Positions 6,640 through 14,823 of a stretch of DNA of 64,000 nt are shown here, one piece after another (positions within the stretch are counted from its first letter, which is position 1; every line of letters starts with the position of its first letter). Under the pieces are notes generated by a model. That model was not told the DNA's origin and did not search any database. It saw only the letters and a list, made by a program, of their open reading frames with translations. The position numbers and the translations under genes are program-made. The DNA comes from Streptomyces sp. CMB-StM0423 (GTDB lineage Bacteria; Actinomycetota; Actinomycetes; Streptomycetales; Streptomycetaceae): contig NZ_CP025407.1 in assembly GCF_002847285.1 (NCBI RefSeq), positions 3,876,501 to 3,940,500 on the forward strand. The letters run 5' to 3'.

Positions 6640-8702
6640 CCCCGGCAACGCCCCCGCCGGAGGAGGTGCGCCGGGTCTCGGCCGGGCTCTTCAACCCGCG
6701 GCAACTGCTGATCTCCCTGCCGGACGCGTTCCGGAAGCTGGACGTACGCCACATGGTGCGGGCCCCGGTGATGTTCGTGGTGTGGGTAGGCTCCATCCTC
6801 GCCACGGTCTTCGCCATCCGGCACGCCAGTGTCTTCTCCGTGGCCACCGCGGTATGGCTGTGGGCGACGGTGGTCTTCGCCAACCTCGCCGAGGCCGTCG
6901 CCGAGGGCCGCGGGCGCGCGCAGGCGGCCACGCTGCGCAAGGCCAAGCAGGAGACGGTCGCACGACGACTCGGCGCAGACGGCACCGAGGAAGAGGTGCC
7001 GGGGACGCAGTTGCGCGTGGGCGACCTGGTCGTCGTCGAGGCCGGCCAGATCGTGCCCGGCGACGGCGAGGTGACCGAAGGCATCGCCAGCGTCGACGAG
7101 TCGGCCATCACCGGGGAGTCGGCGCCCGTCATCCGCGAGTCCGGCGGCGACCGTTCCGCGGCCACCGGAGGCACCAAAGTGCTCTCCGACCGGATCGTCA
7201 TCCGCATCGCCGTCAAACCCGGCGAGAGCTTCATCGACCGGATGATCGCCCTGGTGGAGGGCGCCGTCCGGCAGAAGACGCCCAACGAGATCGCCCTCAA
7301 CATCCTCCTGGCCTCACTGACGATCGTCTTCCTGCTGGCCGTGACCACGCTCCAGCCGCTGGCGGCCTACTCCGGGCGCCAGCAGCCGATCGTCGTCCTC
7401 GTCGCCCTGCTCGTGTGCCTGATCCCCACGACCATCGGCGCGCTGCTGTCCGCGATCGGGATCGCCGGCATGGACCGGCTCATCCAGCGCAACGTGGTGG
7501 CCATGTCCGGCCGCGCCATCGAAGCCGCCGGGGACGTGAACACCCTGCTGCTCGACAAGACCGGCACCATCACCCTCGGCAACCGGGAGGCCGCCGCCTT
7601 CGTACCCGTCGGCGACATCTCCCGCACGGCCCTGGCCGACACCGCCCAGTTGGCCAGCCTCGCCGACGAGACACCCGAGGGCCGGTCCATCGTGGTGCTG
7701 GCCAAGGAGCGCTACGGCCTGCGGGCCCGTGAGGAAGGCGCCATCCAGGACGCCCGCTTCGTGCCGTTCTCCGCCCATACCCGGATGTCCGGCGTGGACC
7801 TGGACGACCGCCGGGTACGCAAGGGCGCCGCCGCCGCGGTGCTGAGGTGGGTGCGCGAGAACGGCGGCCACCCCCCGGCCGATGTCGGCGCCGTCGTGGA
7901 CGGGATCAGCGCCGAAGGCGGCACCCCGCTCGTCGTCGCCGAACATCTGGTGCACGAACCGGCGCGGGTGCTGGGCATCATCCACCTCAAGGACATCGTC
8001 AAGGCGGGGCTGCACGACCGGTTCGAGGAACTGCGCGCGCTCGGCATCCGCACGGTGATGATCACCGGGGACAACCCGGCCACCGCCAAGGCCATCGCCC
8101 GCGAGGCCGGCGTCGACGACTTCCTCGCCGAGGCCACGCCCGAGGACAAGCTGGCCCTCATCAAGTCCGAACAGACCGGCGGCCGGCTCGTCGCGATGAC
8201 CGGTGACGGCACGAACGACGCCCCGGCGCTGGCCCAGGCCGACGTGGGCGTCGCCATGAACGCCGGCACCACGGCCGCCAAGGAGGCCGGGAACATGGTC
8301 GACCTGGACTCCAACCCCACGAAGCTCATCGAGATCGTGGAGATCGGCAAACAACTCCTCATCACACGAGGCGCGCTCACCACCTTCTCCATCGCCAACG
8401 ACGTCGCGAAGTACTTCGCGATCATCCCCGCGATGTTCGCCGCCGCCTTCCCGCAGCTCGACGACATCAACGTCATGCGGCTGGCCACCCCCGAATCCGC
8501 GATCCTCTCCGCCGTCGTCTTCAACGCACTGATCATCGTCGCGCTGATTCCGCTCGCGCTGCGCGGGGTCCGCTACAAGCCGACGAGCGCCGGGGCCATG
8601 CTGCGACGCAACCTCGGCCTGTACGGACTCGGCGGCATCATCACGCCGTTCATCGGCATCAAGCTCATCGACCTCGTCGTCTCACAGCTCCCGGGCCTGT
8701 GA
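6636..8702 (+). CDS. kdpB: KdpB, P-type ATPase subunit of the Kdp pump
   Basis: A 688-residue P1A-type ATPase that hydrolyses ATP to drive K+ uptake through KdpA. The start ATG 6636 overlaps the kdpA stop. Motifs in order: actuator ITGESAPVIRESG, phosphorylation loop LLDKTGTITLG with the phosphoryl-accepting aspartate at residue 307, nucleotide-binding KGAAAAVLRW, and hinge MTGDGTNDAPALAQADVGVA. Hydrophobic helices flank these. The frame is open far upstream inside kdpA in another phase, which is a GC artefact. Confidence 0.96.
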   Translation: MTPATPPPEEVRRVSAGLFNPRQLLISLPDAFRKLDVRHMVRAPVMFVVWVGSILATVFAIRHASVFSVATAVWLWATVVFANLAEAVAEGRGRAQAATLRKAKQETVARRLGADGTEEEVPGTQLRVGDLVVVEAGQIVPGDGEVTEGIASVDESAITGESAPVIRESGGDRSAATGGTKVLSDRIVIRIAVKPGESFIDRMIALVEGAVRQKTPNEIALNILLASLTIVFLLAVTTLQPLAAYSGRQQPIVVLVALLVCLIPTTIGALLSAIGIAGMDRLIQRNVVAMSGRAIEAAGDVNTLLLDKTGTITLGNREAAAFVPVGDISRTALADTAQLASLADETPEGRSIVVLAKERYGLRAREEGAIQDARFVPFSAHTRMSGVDLDDRRVRKGAAAAVLRWVRENGGHPPADVGAVVDGISAEGGTPLVVAEHLVHEPARVLGIIHLKDIVKAGLHDRFEELRALGIRTVMITGDNPATAKAIAREAGVDDFLAEATPEDKLALIKSEQTGGRLVAMTGDGTNDAPALAQADVGVAMNAGTTAAKEAGNMVDLDSNPTKLIEIVEIGKQLLITRGALTTFSIANDVAKYFAIIPAMFAAAFPQLDDINVMRLATPESAILSAVVFNALIIVALIPLALRGVRYKPTSAGAMLRRNLGLYGLGGIITPFIGIKLIDLVVSQLPGL

Positions 8703-8715
8703 AGGGGGTACACGA

Positions 8716-9312
8716 GTGATCACCAGCTTCCTCCGACAGGCCGCGGCAGGACTGCGCGTACTACTGGCCCTGTCCGTGGTCGTCGGCGCGCTCTACCCGC
8801 TGGCCGTCTGGGCCATCGCGCATCTCGCCTTCCCCGGGCAGGCCAACGGCTCGAAGGTCACCGCCCACGGCCGTACGGTCGGCTCCTCGCTGCTCGGGCA
8901 GGACTTCACCGGCCGGCGATGGTTCCATTCCCGGCCTTCGGCGGCCGGCTCAGGAGGCGGCTACGACACACTGGCCTCCGGGGCCTCCAACCTCGGGCCG
9001 ACGAACGGGAAACTCCTCACCCAGGTCCGGCAACGCCGGGCGGCAGCCGCCACCTGGAACGGGACAACCCCCTCGCGCGTACCAGCCGATGCCCTTACCG
9101 CGTCCGGCAGCGGCCTCGACCCGCACATCTCCCCGGCGTACGCCCGCCAGCAGGCAACGCGGGTGGCCACCGCCCGGGGCCTGACCGACCGGCAAGTCCA
9201 TGACCTGGTCGACGGCCACATCGATGGACGAGTCCTCGGCTTCCTCGGCGAACCACGCGTCAACGTCCTGGAACTCAACCTCGCGCTGGAACGACTCGCC
9301 CGGAAGGGATGA
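8716..9312 (+). CDS. kdpC: KdpC, Kdp ATPase subunit C
   Basis: A 198-residue protein with one N-terminal membrane helix (VLLALSVVVGALYPLAVWAI) and a periplasm-side domain with SSLLGQDFTGRRWFHSRPSA and VNVLELNLALERL, both typical of KdpC. It starts at GTG 8716, 13 bases after kdpB with GAAGGGGGT upstream, and its stop overlaps the start of the KdpD-like gene (ATGA, 9309-9312). It assists ATP binding and assembly of KdpFABC. Confidence 0.95.
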   Translation: MITSFLRQAAAGLRVLLALSVVVGALYPLAVWAIAHLAFPGQANGSKVTAHGRTVGSSLLGQDFTGRRWFHSRPSAAGSGGGYDTLASGASNLGPTNGKLLTQVRQRRAAAATWNGTTPSRVPADALTASGSGLDPHISPAYARQQATRVATARGLTDRQVHDLVDGHIDGRVLGFLGEPRVNVLELNLALERLARKG

Positions 9313-10466
9313 AGACGACCATGCCGCACGGAAGCCTGCGCGTCTACCTCGGGGCCGCTCCGGGTGTGGGCAAGACGTACGACATGCTCGCCGAAGGCCG
9401 CCGCCGGGCCGACCGGGGCACGGACGTGGTCATCGGGTTCGTCGAGGACTATGGACGGGCCCTGACCCGGAAGATGGCCGAAGGGCTCGAGACCGTACCC
9501 CGCAGGACCATGACCTACCGCGGCGCCACGTTCACGGAAATGGACCCCGACGCCGTCCTGACCCGGCACCCCGAGGTCGCTCTCGTCGACGAACTCGCTC
9601 ACACCAACGTCCCCGGCTCCCGTCACGAGAAGCGGTGGCAGGACATCGAAGACCTCCTTGACGCGGGCATCGACGTCATCTCGACCGTCAACATCCAGCA
9701 CCTCGAATCGCTCAACGACATCGTCGAGCAGATCACCGGCATTCGCCAGCAGGAGACGGTTCCCGACGACGTCGTCCGCCGCGCCGACCAGATCGAGTTC
9801 GTCGACATGTCCGCCGAGGCACTGCGCCGCCGCATGAGCCACGGCAACATCTACCCGCCCGAGAAGGTCGAAGCCGCTCTCGCTCACTACTTCCGCGCCG
9901 GCAACCTCACCGCCCTCCGTGAGATCGCCCTGCTCTGGGCAGCCGACCGCGTCGAAGAAGCACTGATGCGCTACCGCCAGGACCACGACATCCACAAGCC
10001 CTGGCACACCCGAGAACGCCTCCTGGTCGCCCTCTCCGGCGGCCCCGAAGGCGACACCCTCATCCGCCGGGCCAAACGCATCTCCGCACGCAGTGCAGGC
10101 GGCGAGTTCCTGGCCGTCCACGTCCAGCCGAGCGACGGGCTCACCAGCGCCTCCCCGCAACTACTCGCCCGTCAGCGAGAACTGGTGGCAGAACTCGGCG
10201 GCAGCTTCCACACCGTCACCGGCGACGACCCCGCCCAGGCCATCCTCTCATTCGCCCGCAAGGTCAACGCCACCCAGATCGTCGTCGGCGCCACACGACG
10301 CAGCCGCCTCAAACGACTGATCAGCCGCGGCTTCGGTGAAGTCCTCATCGAGGGTTCGGGCGACGACATCGACGTCTACGTCGTCACCCATGCCGAAGCC
10401 GCCCACGGCCGCTGGCTGCGCCACCGCCGCACCCATACCCAGGAGAACGACACCGCCGGATCGTGA
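9309..10466 (+). CDS. KdpD-like sensor protein lacking the membrane and kinase modules
   Basis: A 385-residue protein equal to only the N-terminal cytoplasmic part of KdpD. It has the KdpD sensor domain with a Walker A loop LGAAPGVGKTYDML at about residues 14-27, the signature LVDELAHTNVPGSRHEKRWQD, then a universal-stress-protein-like domain from about 240 to 365 ending VVGATRRSRLKRLISRG. No transmembrane segments, HisKA or HATPase domain follow, and the frame ends in an ordinary polar tail. No kdpE lies nearby. Short KdpD forms are known in some bacteria, for example cyanobacteria. The protein may bind ATP or a nucleotide messenger and act on the pump or on a distant kinase; that is inference. 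Confidence 0.9.
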   Translation: MKTTMPHGSLRVYLGAAPGVGKTYDMLAEGRRRADRGTDVVIGFVEDYGRALTRKMAEGLETVPRRTMTYRGATFTEMDPDAVLTRHPEVALVDELAHTNVPGSRHEKRWQDIEDLLDAGIDVISTVNIQHLESLNDIVEQITGIRQQETVPDDVVRRADQIEFVDMSAEALRRRMSHGNIYPPEKVEAALAHYFRAGNLTALREIALLWAADRVEEALMRYRQDHDIHKPWHTRERLLVALSGGPEGDTLIRRAKRISARSAGGEFLAVHVQPSDGLTSASPQLLARQRELVAELGGSFHTVTGDDPAQAILSFARKVNATQIVVGATRRSRLKRLISRGFGEVLIEGSGDDIDVYVVTHAEAAHGRWLRHRRTHTQENDTAGS

Positions 10467-10552
10467 TCACGCCGAACGCGGTGCTGGCCGGCCACCGCGG
10501 GTCAGGGACGTGTCAAAGGTGCCCGGGGATGCATCAGGGACCCGCTAAGGGC

Positions 10553-10577
10553 CCTCGTAGGTGCAACTCCTACGAGG
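10553..10577 (+). terminator. Hairpin after the kdp operon
   Basis: A perfect 9-bp stem CCTCGTAGG/CCTACGAGG with a 7-base loop, followed by TTGTC. It lies 86 bases after the KdpD-like gene and is a likely terminator or attenuator. There is no true U-run. Confidence 0.6.
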
Positions 10578-10635
10578 TTGTCTACCGGTATCCGTTCTAT
10601 TCGCCAGCCCTCTCGTGCCGCGAAGGTGCATCGCC

Positions 10636-10692
10636 ATGAGTGACCCCGCCTTCGGCTACCTGGTGCCGACCTTGATCAAGGTACTCGTGTGA
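10636..10692 (+). CDS. 18-codon ORF upstream of a small membrane protein
   Basis: The ORF encodes MSDPAFGYLVPTLIKVLV and has CGAAGG nine bases before its ATG. Its stop overlaps the next start as GTGA (10689-10692). The arrangement copies that seen at the head of the kdp operon. It may be a leader peptide that couples translation of the next gene. Too short to classify. Confidence 0.45.
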   Translation: MSDPAFGYLVPTLIKVLV

Positions 10693-10862
10693 CGGGTGAT
10701 GGTCAGCAGGGCAAGGCTGCCCGTCGTGTTCTGCCCGGCCTGTGGATTGCCACGGCGGCTCTGCTCGTCACGGGCTTCGCCCTGGAGTCGGTCTGGATCT
10801 TCTCACTCGGGGCCTGGGCATTCATGGTCGCCCTGGTCACCCGGTGGTTCCTCGACCTCTGA
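10689..10862 (+). CDS. Small two-helix membrane protein, 57 residues
   Basis: The start GTG 10689 overlaps the stop of the preceding 18-codon ORF. After a basic N-terminus (VTGDGQQGKAARRV) come two hydrophobic segments, LPGLWIATAALLVTGFALE and FSLGAWAFMVALVTRWFL. It ends 8 bases from the end of ktrA, which is transcribed towards it. Position between Kdp and Ktr genes suggests a role in potassium transport, but no family was recognised. Confidence 0.55.
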   Translation: MTGDGQQGKAARRVLPGLWIATAALLVTGFALESVWIFSLGAWAFMVALVTRWFLDL

Positions 10863-10869
10863 GGGCGGC

Positions 10870-11589
10870 TCAGCTCATCGCCGCGAATCTCTCCACCTTC
10901 TGGGTAGGTCCGGTGATGATGATGACGTCGTCCTTCTCCACAACCGTCTCAGCCGTGGCGTACGTGAAGTCCTGGCCCGGCCGCTTGATACCGACGACCG
11001 TGACGCCGTACTCGCTGCGCACCCGGGTCTCGCCCAGCGGGAGTCCGGTGGACGCCTGCGGGGCCACCGTCTTGGCCAGCGCGAAGTCGTCGTCAAACTG
11101 GATGAAGTCCAGCAGGCGGCCGGTCACCAGGTGGGCGACGCGCTCTCCCATCTCGTGCTCCGGCAGCACCACGTGGTGAGCGCCGATGCGTTCGAGGATC
11201 TGCGCGTGCTGCCGGCTGATGGCCTTGGCCCAGATGTTAGGGACCTCGAACTCCAGAAGGTTGGAGGTGACCAGGATGGACGCCTCGATCCCGGTCCCGA
11301 TGCCGACGACCACGTGCGTGAACTCGTGAATGCCGAGTTGCTGCACCGTCTGTGGATCGGTGCAGTCGGCGACCACCGCATGCGTGAGCTGGTCGCTGAA
11401 ACGCTGGATGCGTCGCGAGTCGGTGTCGACGCCCAGGACGTCCCAGTCGCGGCGCATCAGCTCGTTGGCCAGAGAGCCGCCGAACCGGCCCAGGCCGATC
11501 ACCGCGATGCGGTCGTCGGAGGGGAGGGCGTACTGGGCGGCGAGACGCCTGCCGCGTCGCCGGCGCAGATGGTGCAGATAGGTACTCAT
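10870..11589 (-). CDS. ktrA: KtrA/TrkA-type regulatory subunit of a K+ channel
   Basis: A 239-residue cytoplasmic RCK protein. The RCK_N nucleotide-binding domain (about residues 25-150) begins with the Rossmann motif IAVIGLGRFGGSLA and has the acidic strand end LGVDTDSRRIQ. RCK_C (about 160-235) ends the protein. It gates the KtrB membrane subunit in response to nucleotides. It lies 9 bases after ktrB in the same direction, so the two form an operon. It converges on the small membrane ORF after kdp. Confidence 0.92.
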   Translation of the reverse strand: MSTYLHHLRRRRGRRLAAQYALPSDDRIAVIGLGRFGGSLANELMRRDWDVLGVDTDSRRIQRFSDQLTHAVVADCTDPQTVQQLGIHEFTHVVVGIGTGIEASILVTSNLLEFEVPNIWAKAISRQHAQILERIGAHHVVLPEHEMGERVAHLVTGRLLDFIQFDDDFALAKTVAPQASTGLPLGETRVRSEYGVTVVGIKRPGQDFTYATAETVVEKDDVIIITGPTQKVERFAAMS

Positions 11590-11598
11590 GACCGTCCG

Positions 11599-13014
11599 TC
11601 ATCCAATAATCGGGCGTTCTTCGGGAAGGTGGTAGCGGCGGGTGCGCTCGCGCAGAGCCAGCGCCGAGACGAGAGTGATCGGCCCGATCCGGCCGATAAA
11701 CATGAGCAGGATGAGGACCACCTGCCCGGCCCCGGGAACCTCCGCGGTGATCCCGGTGGACAGCCCGACCGTGCCGAAGGCCGAGACCACCTCGAACAGC
11801 ACCCGCTCGAAGGCGGCGTCCATCATCGTCAGCAGGGTGATGGACGCCGCTATGACCAGACCGATGCCCAGCAGGGCCACGGTCAGTGCCTGCCGCAGCA
11901 CGCTGGGCGCGAGCCGGCGTCCCATCGCCTCCGCGGCAGGCTCACCGCGTACCTCGGCGAGGATGGCAACGCCGAGCACGGCGAAGGTGGTCACCTTGAT
12001 GCCGCCCGCGGTACCCGCGCTGCCACCGCCGATGAACATCAGCACGCAAGTCACCAGCAGCGTGGAGGACTGCAGCGCACCGGTATCGATGGCGTTGAAG
12101 CCGGCGGTGCGCGACATGGCGGAGTGGAAGAAGCCCTGCAGCAGCTTCTCCCCCGCACCGTACGGACCGAGGGTGCCCCGGTTGGACCATTCGAGGGCGA
12201 ACGTCAGCACGGTGCCGGCGGCCAGGAGCACCGCCGAGGTGAGCAGGGTGAGCTTCGTGTGCAGCGACCAGTTGCGCCGCCCGGTGCGCCGACGGCGCTC
12301 ACGGTGGCGCAGCACTTCCAGCAGGACCGGAAAGCCCAGGCCACCGAGGATCACGGCGGCGGCTACGGGGAGGAGGATCCAGGGGTCGTCGGAGTAACCG
12401 CTGAGGCTGTCGGCATGCAGGCCGAAGCCGGCGTTGTTGAAGGCGGAGACGGCGTGGAAGAAGCCCGAGTAGACGGACTCGCCGATACCGCGGTCGTAGC
12501 CGAACCGCAGCCGCAGCGCCAGCAGCGCACCAACGGACAGTTCCACGATCAGGGTGGTGCCGGCGACGCCGAGCAGCACCCGGCGTACGTCCCCCATGCC
12601 CAGCGACTTCGTCTCCGCCTGCGCAGTGAGCTGCAGCCGCAGCCGCAGCCGACCGGAGACCAGCAGCGCCAGCAGCGACGCCAGCGTCATGATCCCGAAA
12701 CCGCCGACTTGGATCAGCGCGAGGATCACCCCCTCGCCGAAGCCGCTCCAGTGCGTGCTGGTGTCGACCACCGCCAGCCCCGTGACGCACACCGCGGAGG
12801 TGGCGGTGAACAGCGACGTGAGCAGGCCGCTGCCGGTACGGTCCTCGGCGGCCACGGGCAGCGACAGCAGCACCGCGCCGAGCATGATCACGGCTCCGAA
12901 CGCCACCGCGACCAGACGGGCCGGATGCGCGGCCAGCACCGTGCGCCCGAACGCACCCAGGCGCTTCAGCACCTCGCCGCCACTCCCTCTCCTGCCACGA
13001 ACGGAATCCAGCAT
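11599..13014 (-). CDS. ktrB: KtrB/TrkH-type potassium uptake membrane subunit
   Basis: A K+-translocating protein with the four-fold repeated pore architecture. Filter-like loops include SLFTATSAVCVTGLAVVDT, HAVSAFNNAGFGLHADS, HSAMSRTAGFNAIDTG and VVSAFGTVGLSTGITAE; each has the conserved Gly. About eight to ten hydrophobic helices are visible. ATG 13014 is taken as start. GTG 12972 in frame has GGAG upstream and is a good alternative, giving a protein 14 residues shorter. It is followed at once by ktrA and is divergent from the PadR gene. Confidence 0.92.
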   Translation of the reverse strand: MLDSVRGRRGSGGEVLKRLGAFGRTVLAAHPARLVAVAFGAVIMLGAVLLSLPVAAEDRTGSGLLTSLFTATSAVCVTGLAVVDTSTHWSGFGEGVILALIQVGGFGIMTLASLLALLVSGRLRLRLQLTAQAETKSLGMGDVRRVLLGVAGTTLIVELSVGALLALRLRFGYDRGIGESVYSGFFHAVSAFNNAGFGLHADSLSGYSDDPWILLPVAAAVILGGLGFPVLLEVLRHRERRRRTGRRNWSLHTKLTLLTSAVLLAAGTVLTFALEWSNRGTLGPYGAGEKLLQGFFHSAMSRTAGFNAIDTGALQSSTLLVTCVLMFIGGGSAGTAGGIKVTTFAVLGVAILAEVRGEPAAEAMGRRLAPSVLRQALTVALLGIGLVIAASITLLTMMDAAFERVLFEVVSAFGTVGLSTGITAEVPGAGQVVLILLMFIGRIGPITLVSALALRERTRRYHLPEERPIIG

Positions 13015-13151
13015 GGTCCGCTGCCCCGTCGGCGCCACCGCAGGACTCCCGCGCACCTTAACCCGCGTGCCCGACCCGGCACCCCGATGGCGGCGAGGGG
13101 GGCGTCCCAAGGAGTAGCCGTCGACGGCGCACCTCGCCGACCTTCCCACTA

Positions 13152-13196
13152 TTCGGTGGTACTGTATAGTGGTACTCGGTAGCACACAGTACCGAA
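13152..13196 (+). promoter_or_regulatory. Probable PadR operator and padR promoter
   Basis: TTCGGTGGTACTGT (13152-13165) and ACAGTACCGAA (13186-13196) form an interrupted inverted repeat, and GGTACTGTATAGTGGTACT between them carries further TACT/AGTA half-sites. TATAGT at 13165-13170 is a fair -10 box, with TTCCCA at 13143-13148 as a possible -35. PadR proteins commonly repress their own gene through such sites. Confidence 0.6.
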
Positions 13197-13216
13197 GAAA
13201 GGGTGGTGGGCTCGCG

Positions 13217-13543
13217 ATGGACGACCTGACGGAGATGCTGAAGGGCACGCTCGAAGGGTGCGTGCTGCAGCTCATCGGCCGTGAGGAGACCTACGGCTAC
13301 GCCATCACCCGCCACCTGAACGAGCTCGGCTTCGCCGATGTCGTCGAGGGGACGGTGTACACCATCCTGCTGCGGCTGGAGCGGAACGGACTCGTCCAGG
13401 TGACGAAGCGGCCGTCCGAGGTCGGTCCGCCCCGCAAGTTCTACGCCCTCAACGACGCCGGCCGCGAGGAACTCGCGAAGTTCTGGGCAAAGTGGCAGTA
13501 CGTCTCCACACGCATCGACAAGCTCAAGGAGGGCGTGAGATGA
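13217..13543 (+). CDS. PadR-family transcriptional regulator
   Basis: A 108-residue winged-helix protein, MDDLTEMLKGTLEGCVLQLI, then TYGYAITRHLNELGF and EGTVYTILLRLERNGLV, which is the PadR recognition helix and wing region, and a short C-terminal helix. The start ATG 13217 matches the family N-terminus; an upstream in-frame extension to 13169 would run into the operator. Its stop overlaps the next start (ATGA). It probably represses this three-gene operon through the repeats at 13152-13196. Confidence 0.92.
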   Translation: MDDLTEMLKGTLEGCVLQLIGREETYGYAITRHLNELGFADVVEGTVYTILLRLERNGLVQVTKRPSEVGPPRKFYALNDAGREELAKFWAKWQYVSTRIDKLKEGVR

Positions 13544-13896
13544 AATTCTGGGAGACCATCACAGGCAGCGATCTCACCAGGGAATGGAAAGCGTTCGAAG
13601 CCCGGGCCGAGGCCCTGCCTGACGAACACCAGGCGGCGTGGGAAGAGATCAAGAACCACCTCTTCCCCTACGGGGACTTCACCGGCCGCAACCTGATGCC
13701 GATCCTCGACACCGCCCTGGGGCTGCTCGAAGAAACAGCGGCCGACGGGCAGAGCGTCCAGGAAGTGCTCGGCGACGACATCCCGGGCTTCTGCACGGCG
13801 CTGGCCGGTGGGGAAGGGGCCCGGACCTACCGCGACCGTTGGCGCGAGCAGTTGAACAGGAACGTCGCGAGGAAATTGAGCCGGCTGGAGGGCTGA
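13540..13896 (+). CDS. DUF1048 protein, first copy
   Basis: A 118-residue soluble helical protein (MKFWETITGSDLTREWKAFE; AWEEIKNHLFPYGDFTGRNL; DIPGFCTALA) of the DUF1048 type commonly found downstream of PadR regulators. The start overlaps the PadR stop. Biochemical role unknown; the family association with PadR suggests a repressor partner or an effector of the same response. Confidence 0.82.
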   Translation: MKFWETITGSDLTREWKAFEARAEALPDEHQAAWEEIKNHLFPYGDFTGRNLMPILDTALGLLEETAADGQSVQEVLGDDIPGFCTALAGGEGARTYRDRWREQLNRNVARKLSRLEG

Positions 13897-13897
13897 C

Positions 13898-14224
13898 GTG
13901 AGCATTCAGGACATCATCGAGGGCAAGAAGCAGTGGCGGGCGCACATGGCCCGGGTCAAGGCGCTCCCGCCCGACTACCAGATCGTCTACAAGGAGATGC
14001 AGCGGTACCTGTTCAAGGTCGGACCGGTCGACCTGCCCGACGGTCCCCTGCTCCCGGGGATCGTCGACTTCTTCGAGGAGGGCGTCGCCGCGGGCAAGGG
14101 GGTCCTGGAAGTCGTCGGCACCGACGTCGCCGCGTTCTGCGACGACCTGGTCAAGGATTCCCGCACCTACGCCGACGACTACCAGGAGTCCCTCGGCGGG
14201 AAACCCAACAAGGCTGAGAAGTAA
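13898..14224 (+). CDS. DUF1048 protein, second copy
   Basis: A 108-residue paralogue of the preceding gene, starting at GTG 13898 one base after its stop. Shared features are an N-terminal helix (IQDIIEGKKQWRAHMARV), the central IVYKEMQRYLFKVGP corresponding to AWEEIKNHLFPYGDF, and GTDVAAFCDDLV corresponding to GDDIPGFCTALA. Last gene of the PadR operon. Beyond it the island zone with tRNA-derived scars begins. Confidence 0.8.
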   Translation: MSIQDIIEGKKQWRAHMARVKALPPDYQIVYKEMQRYLFKVGPVDLPDGPLLPGIVDFFEEGVAAGKGVLEVVGTDVAAFCDDLVKDSRTYADDYQESLGGKPNKAEK

Positions 14225-14380
14225 CACCCATCGCCTCACACCAGCAGGCATAGCCCGTCCGCACGCACGCCCGGTCGCCGCAGCCCGGCGCGAATCCGCC
14301 ACCAAGCCCTCGAAGCGGAGACCCTCATGGCGTTATCGACGACCTCGGTGTCGAGGTGCAGGCCCTTGCCGGTGAGGCAC

Positions 14381-14640
14381 GGCAGCCCCGTGCCCGATGC
14401 GTGCCCGTCAAGGTGGTCATCGACGGGCAACAGCGGTCACCAGAGGCATGCCGAGTGCGGGCGAGAAAGTCGCGTTCTTACTGGTCAACCTCCTCGGATA
14501 CCGTTAAGAGATCGGTGCTTCCCAAGCTCAGAGCGCGGGTTCGATTCCCGTCGCCCGCTCCAGACAGAAGGCCCAGGTCAGCGACCCGGGCCTTTCGCCT
14601 TGTCTGGACCAATTGAGAGCCGCATGACATTCGCGTACCA
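14381..14640 (+). repeat. Scar repeat, copy 1 (flanks plus tRNA-Gly 3' half)
   Basis: About 250 bases are imperfectly repeated at 23370-23620. Shared blocks are GATGCGTGCCCGTCA, CAACAGCGGTCACCAGAGGC, the tRNA-Gly 3' half at 14514-14562, a hairpin, and TTGTCTGGACCAATT followed by a CATTCGCGT block. The repeat covers sequence on both sides of the tRNA half, as expected if two related elements joined at this point. Confidence 0.75.
14514..14562 (+). other. attachment-site scar: 3' half of tRNA-Gly(CCC), copy 1
   Basis: The 49 bases comprise the 3' side of an anticodon arm (GCTTCCCAAGCTC, anticodon CCC), variable loop, TpsiC arm (GCGGGTTCGATTCCCGT), acceptor strand CGCCCGC and TCCA. The sequence upstream does not provide the matching 5' half (an acceptor strand GCGGGCG and a D arm are absent), so this is not a functional tRNA. 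Tyrosine integrases use tRNA 3' ends as attB, which explains the fragment. An identical copy lies at 23497-23545. Confidence 0.85.
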
Positions 14641-14823
14641 TAAGTGCCCGAATAACGCATGGATTTGAATGCCGCAAGGCCATCGCCGTAGATATAACCG
14701 CCTCTCGTCTCACATCACGAGACGTCTTCATGTGGCCTGCGTCACACTCGCGGAAAGTCCATCATGTCGATGCAATGGCAAAGCCCGGGCCGACACAAGT
14801 CGCCCCGGGCCACCGGTAAGAGG

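Noticed and set aside
10696..13182. Very long plus-strand reading frame over ktrA/ktrB
   Set aside because: It is antisense to two clear genes, has the composition of a reversed coding strand and no domains. A shadow frame.
14490..14562. Intact tRNA-Gly gene at the scar
   Set aside because: Anticodon loop, TpsiC arm and acceptor 3' strand are present, but the upstream sequence has no matching acceptor 5' strand or D arm, so no complete cloverleaf forms. The same holds for 23475-23545.
14600..14620. DasR-like site in TTGTCTGGACCAATT (also 23582 and 25540)
   Set aside because: The motif resembles GGTCTAGACC-type sites but lacks the full 16-bp consensus, and it recurs as part of the scar repeat, so its conservation is explained by duplication of att flanks.
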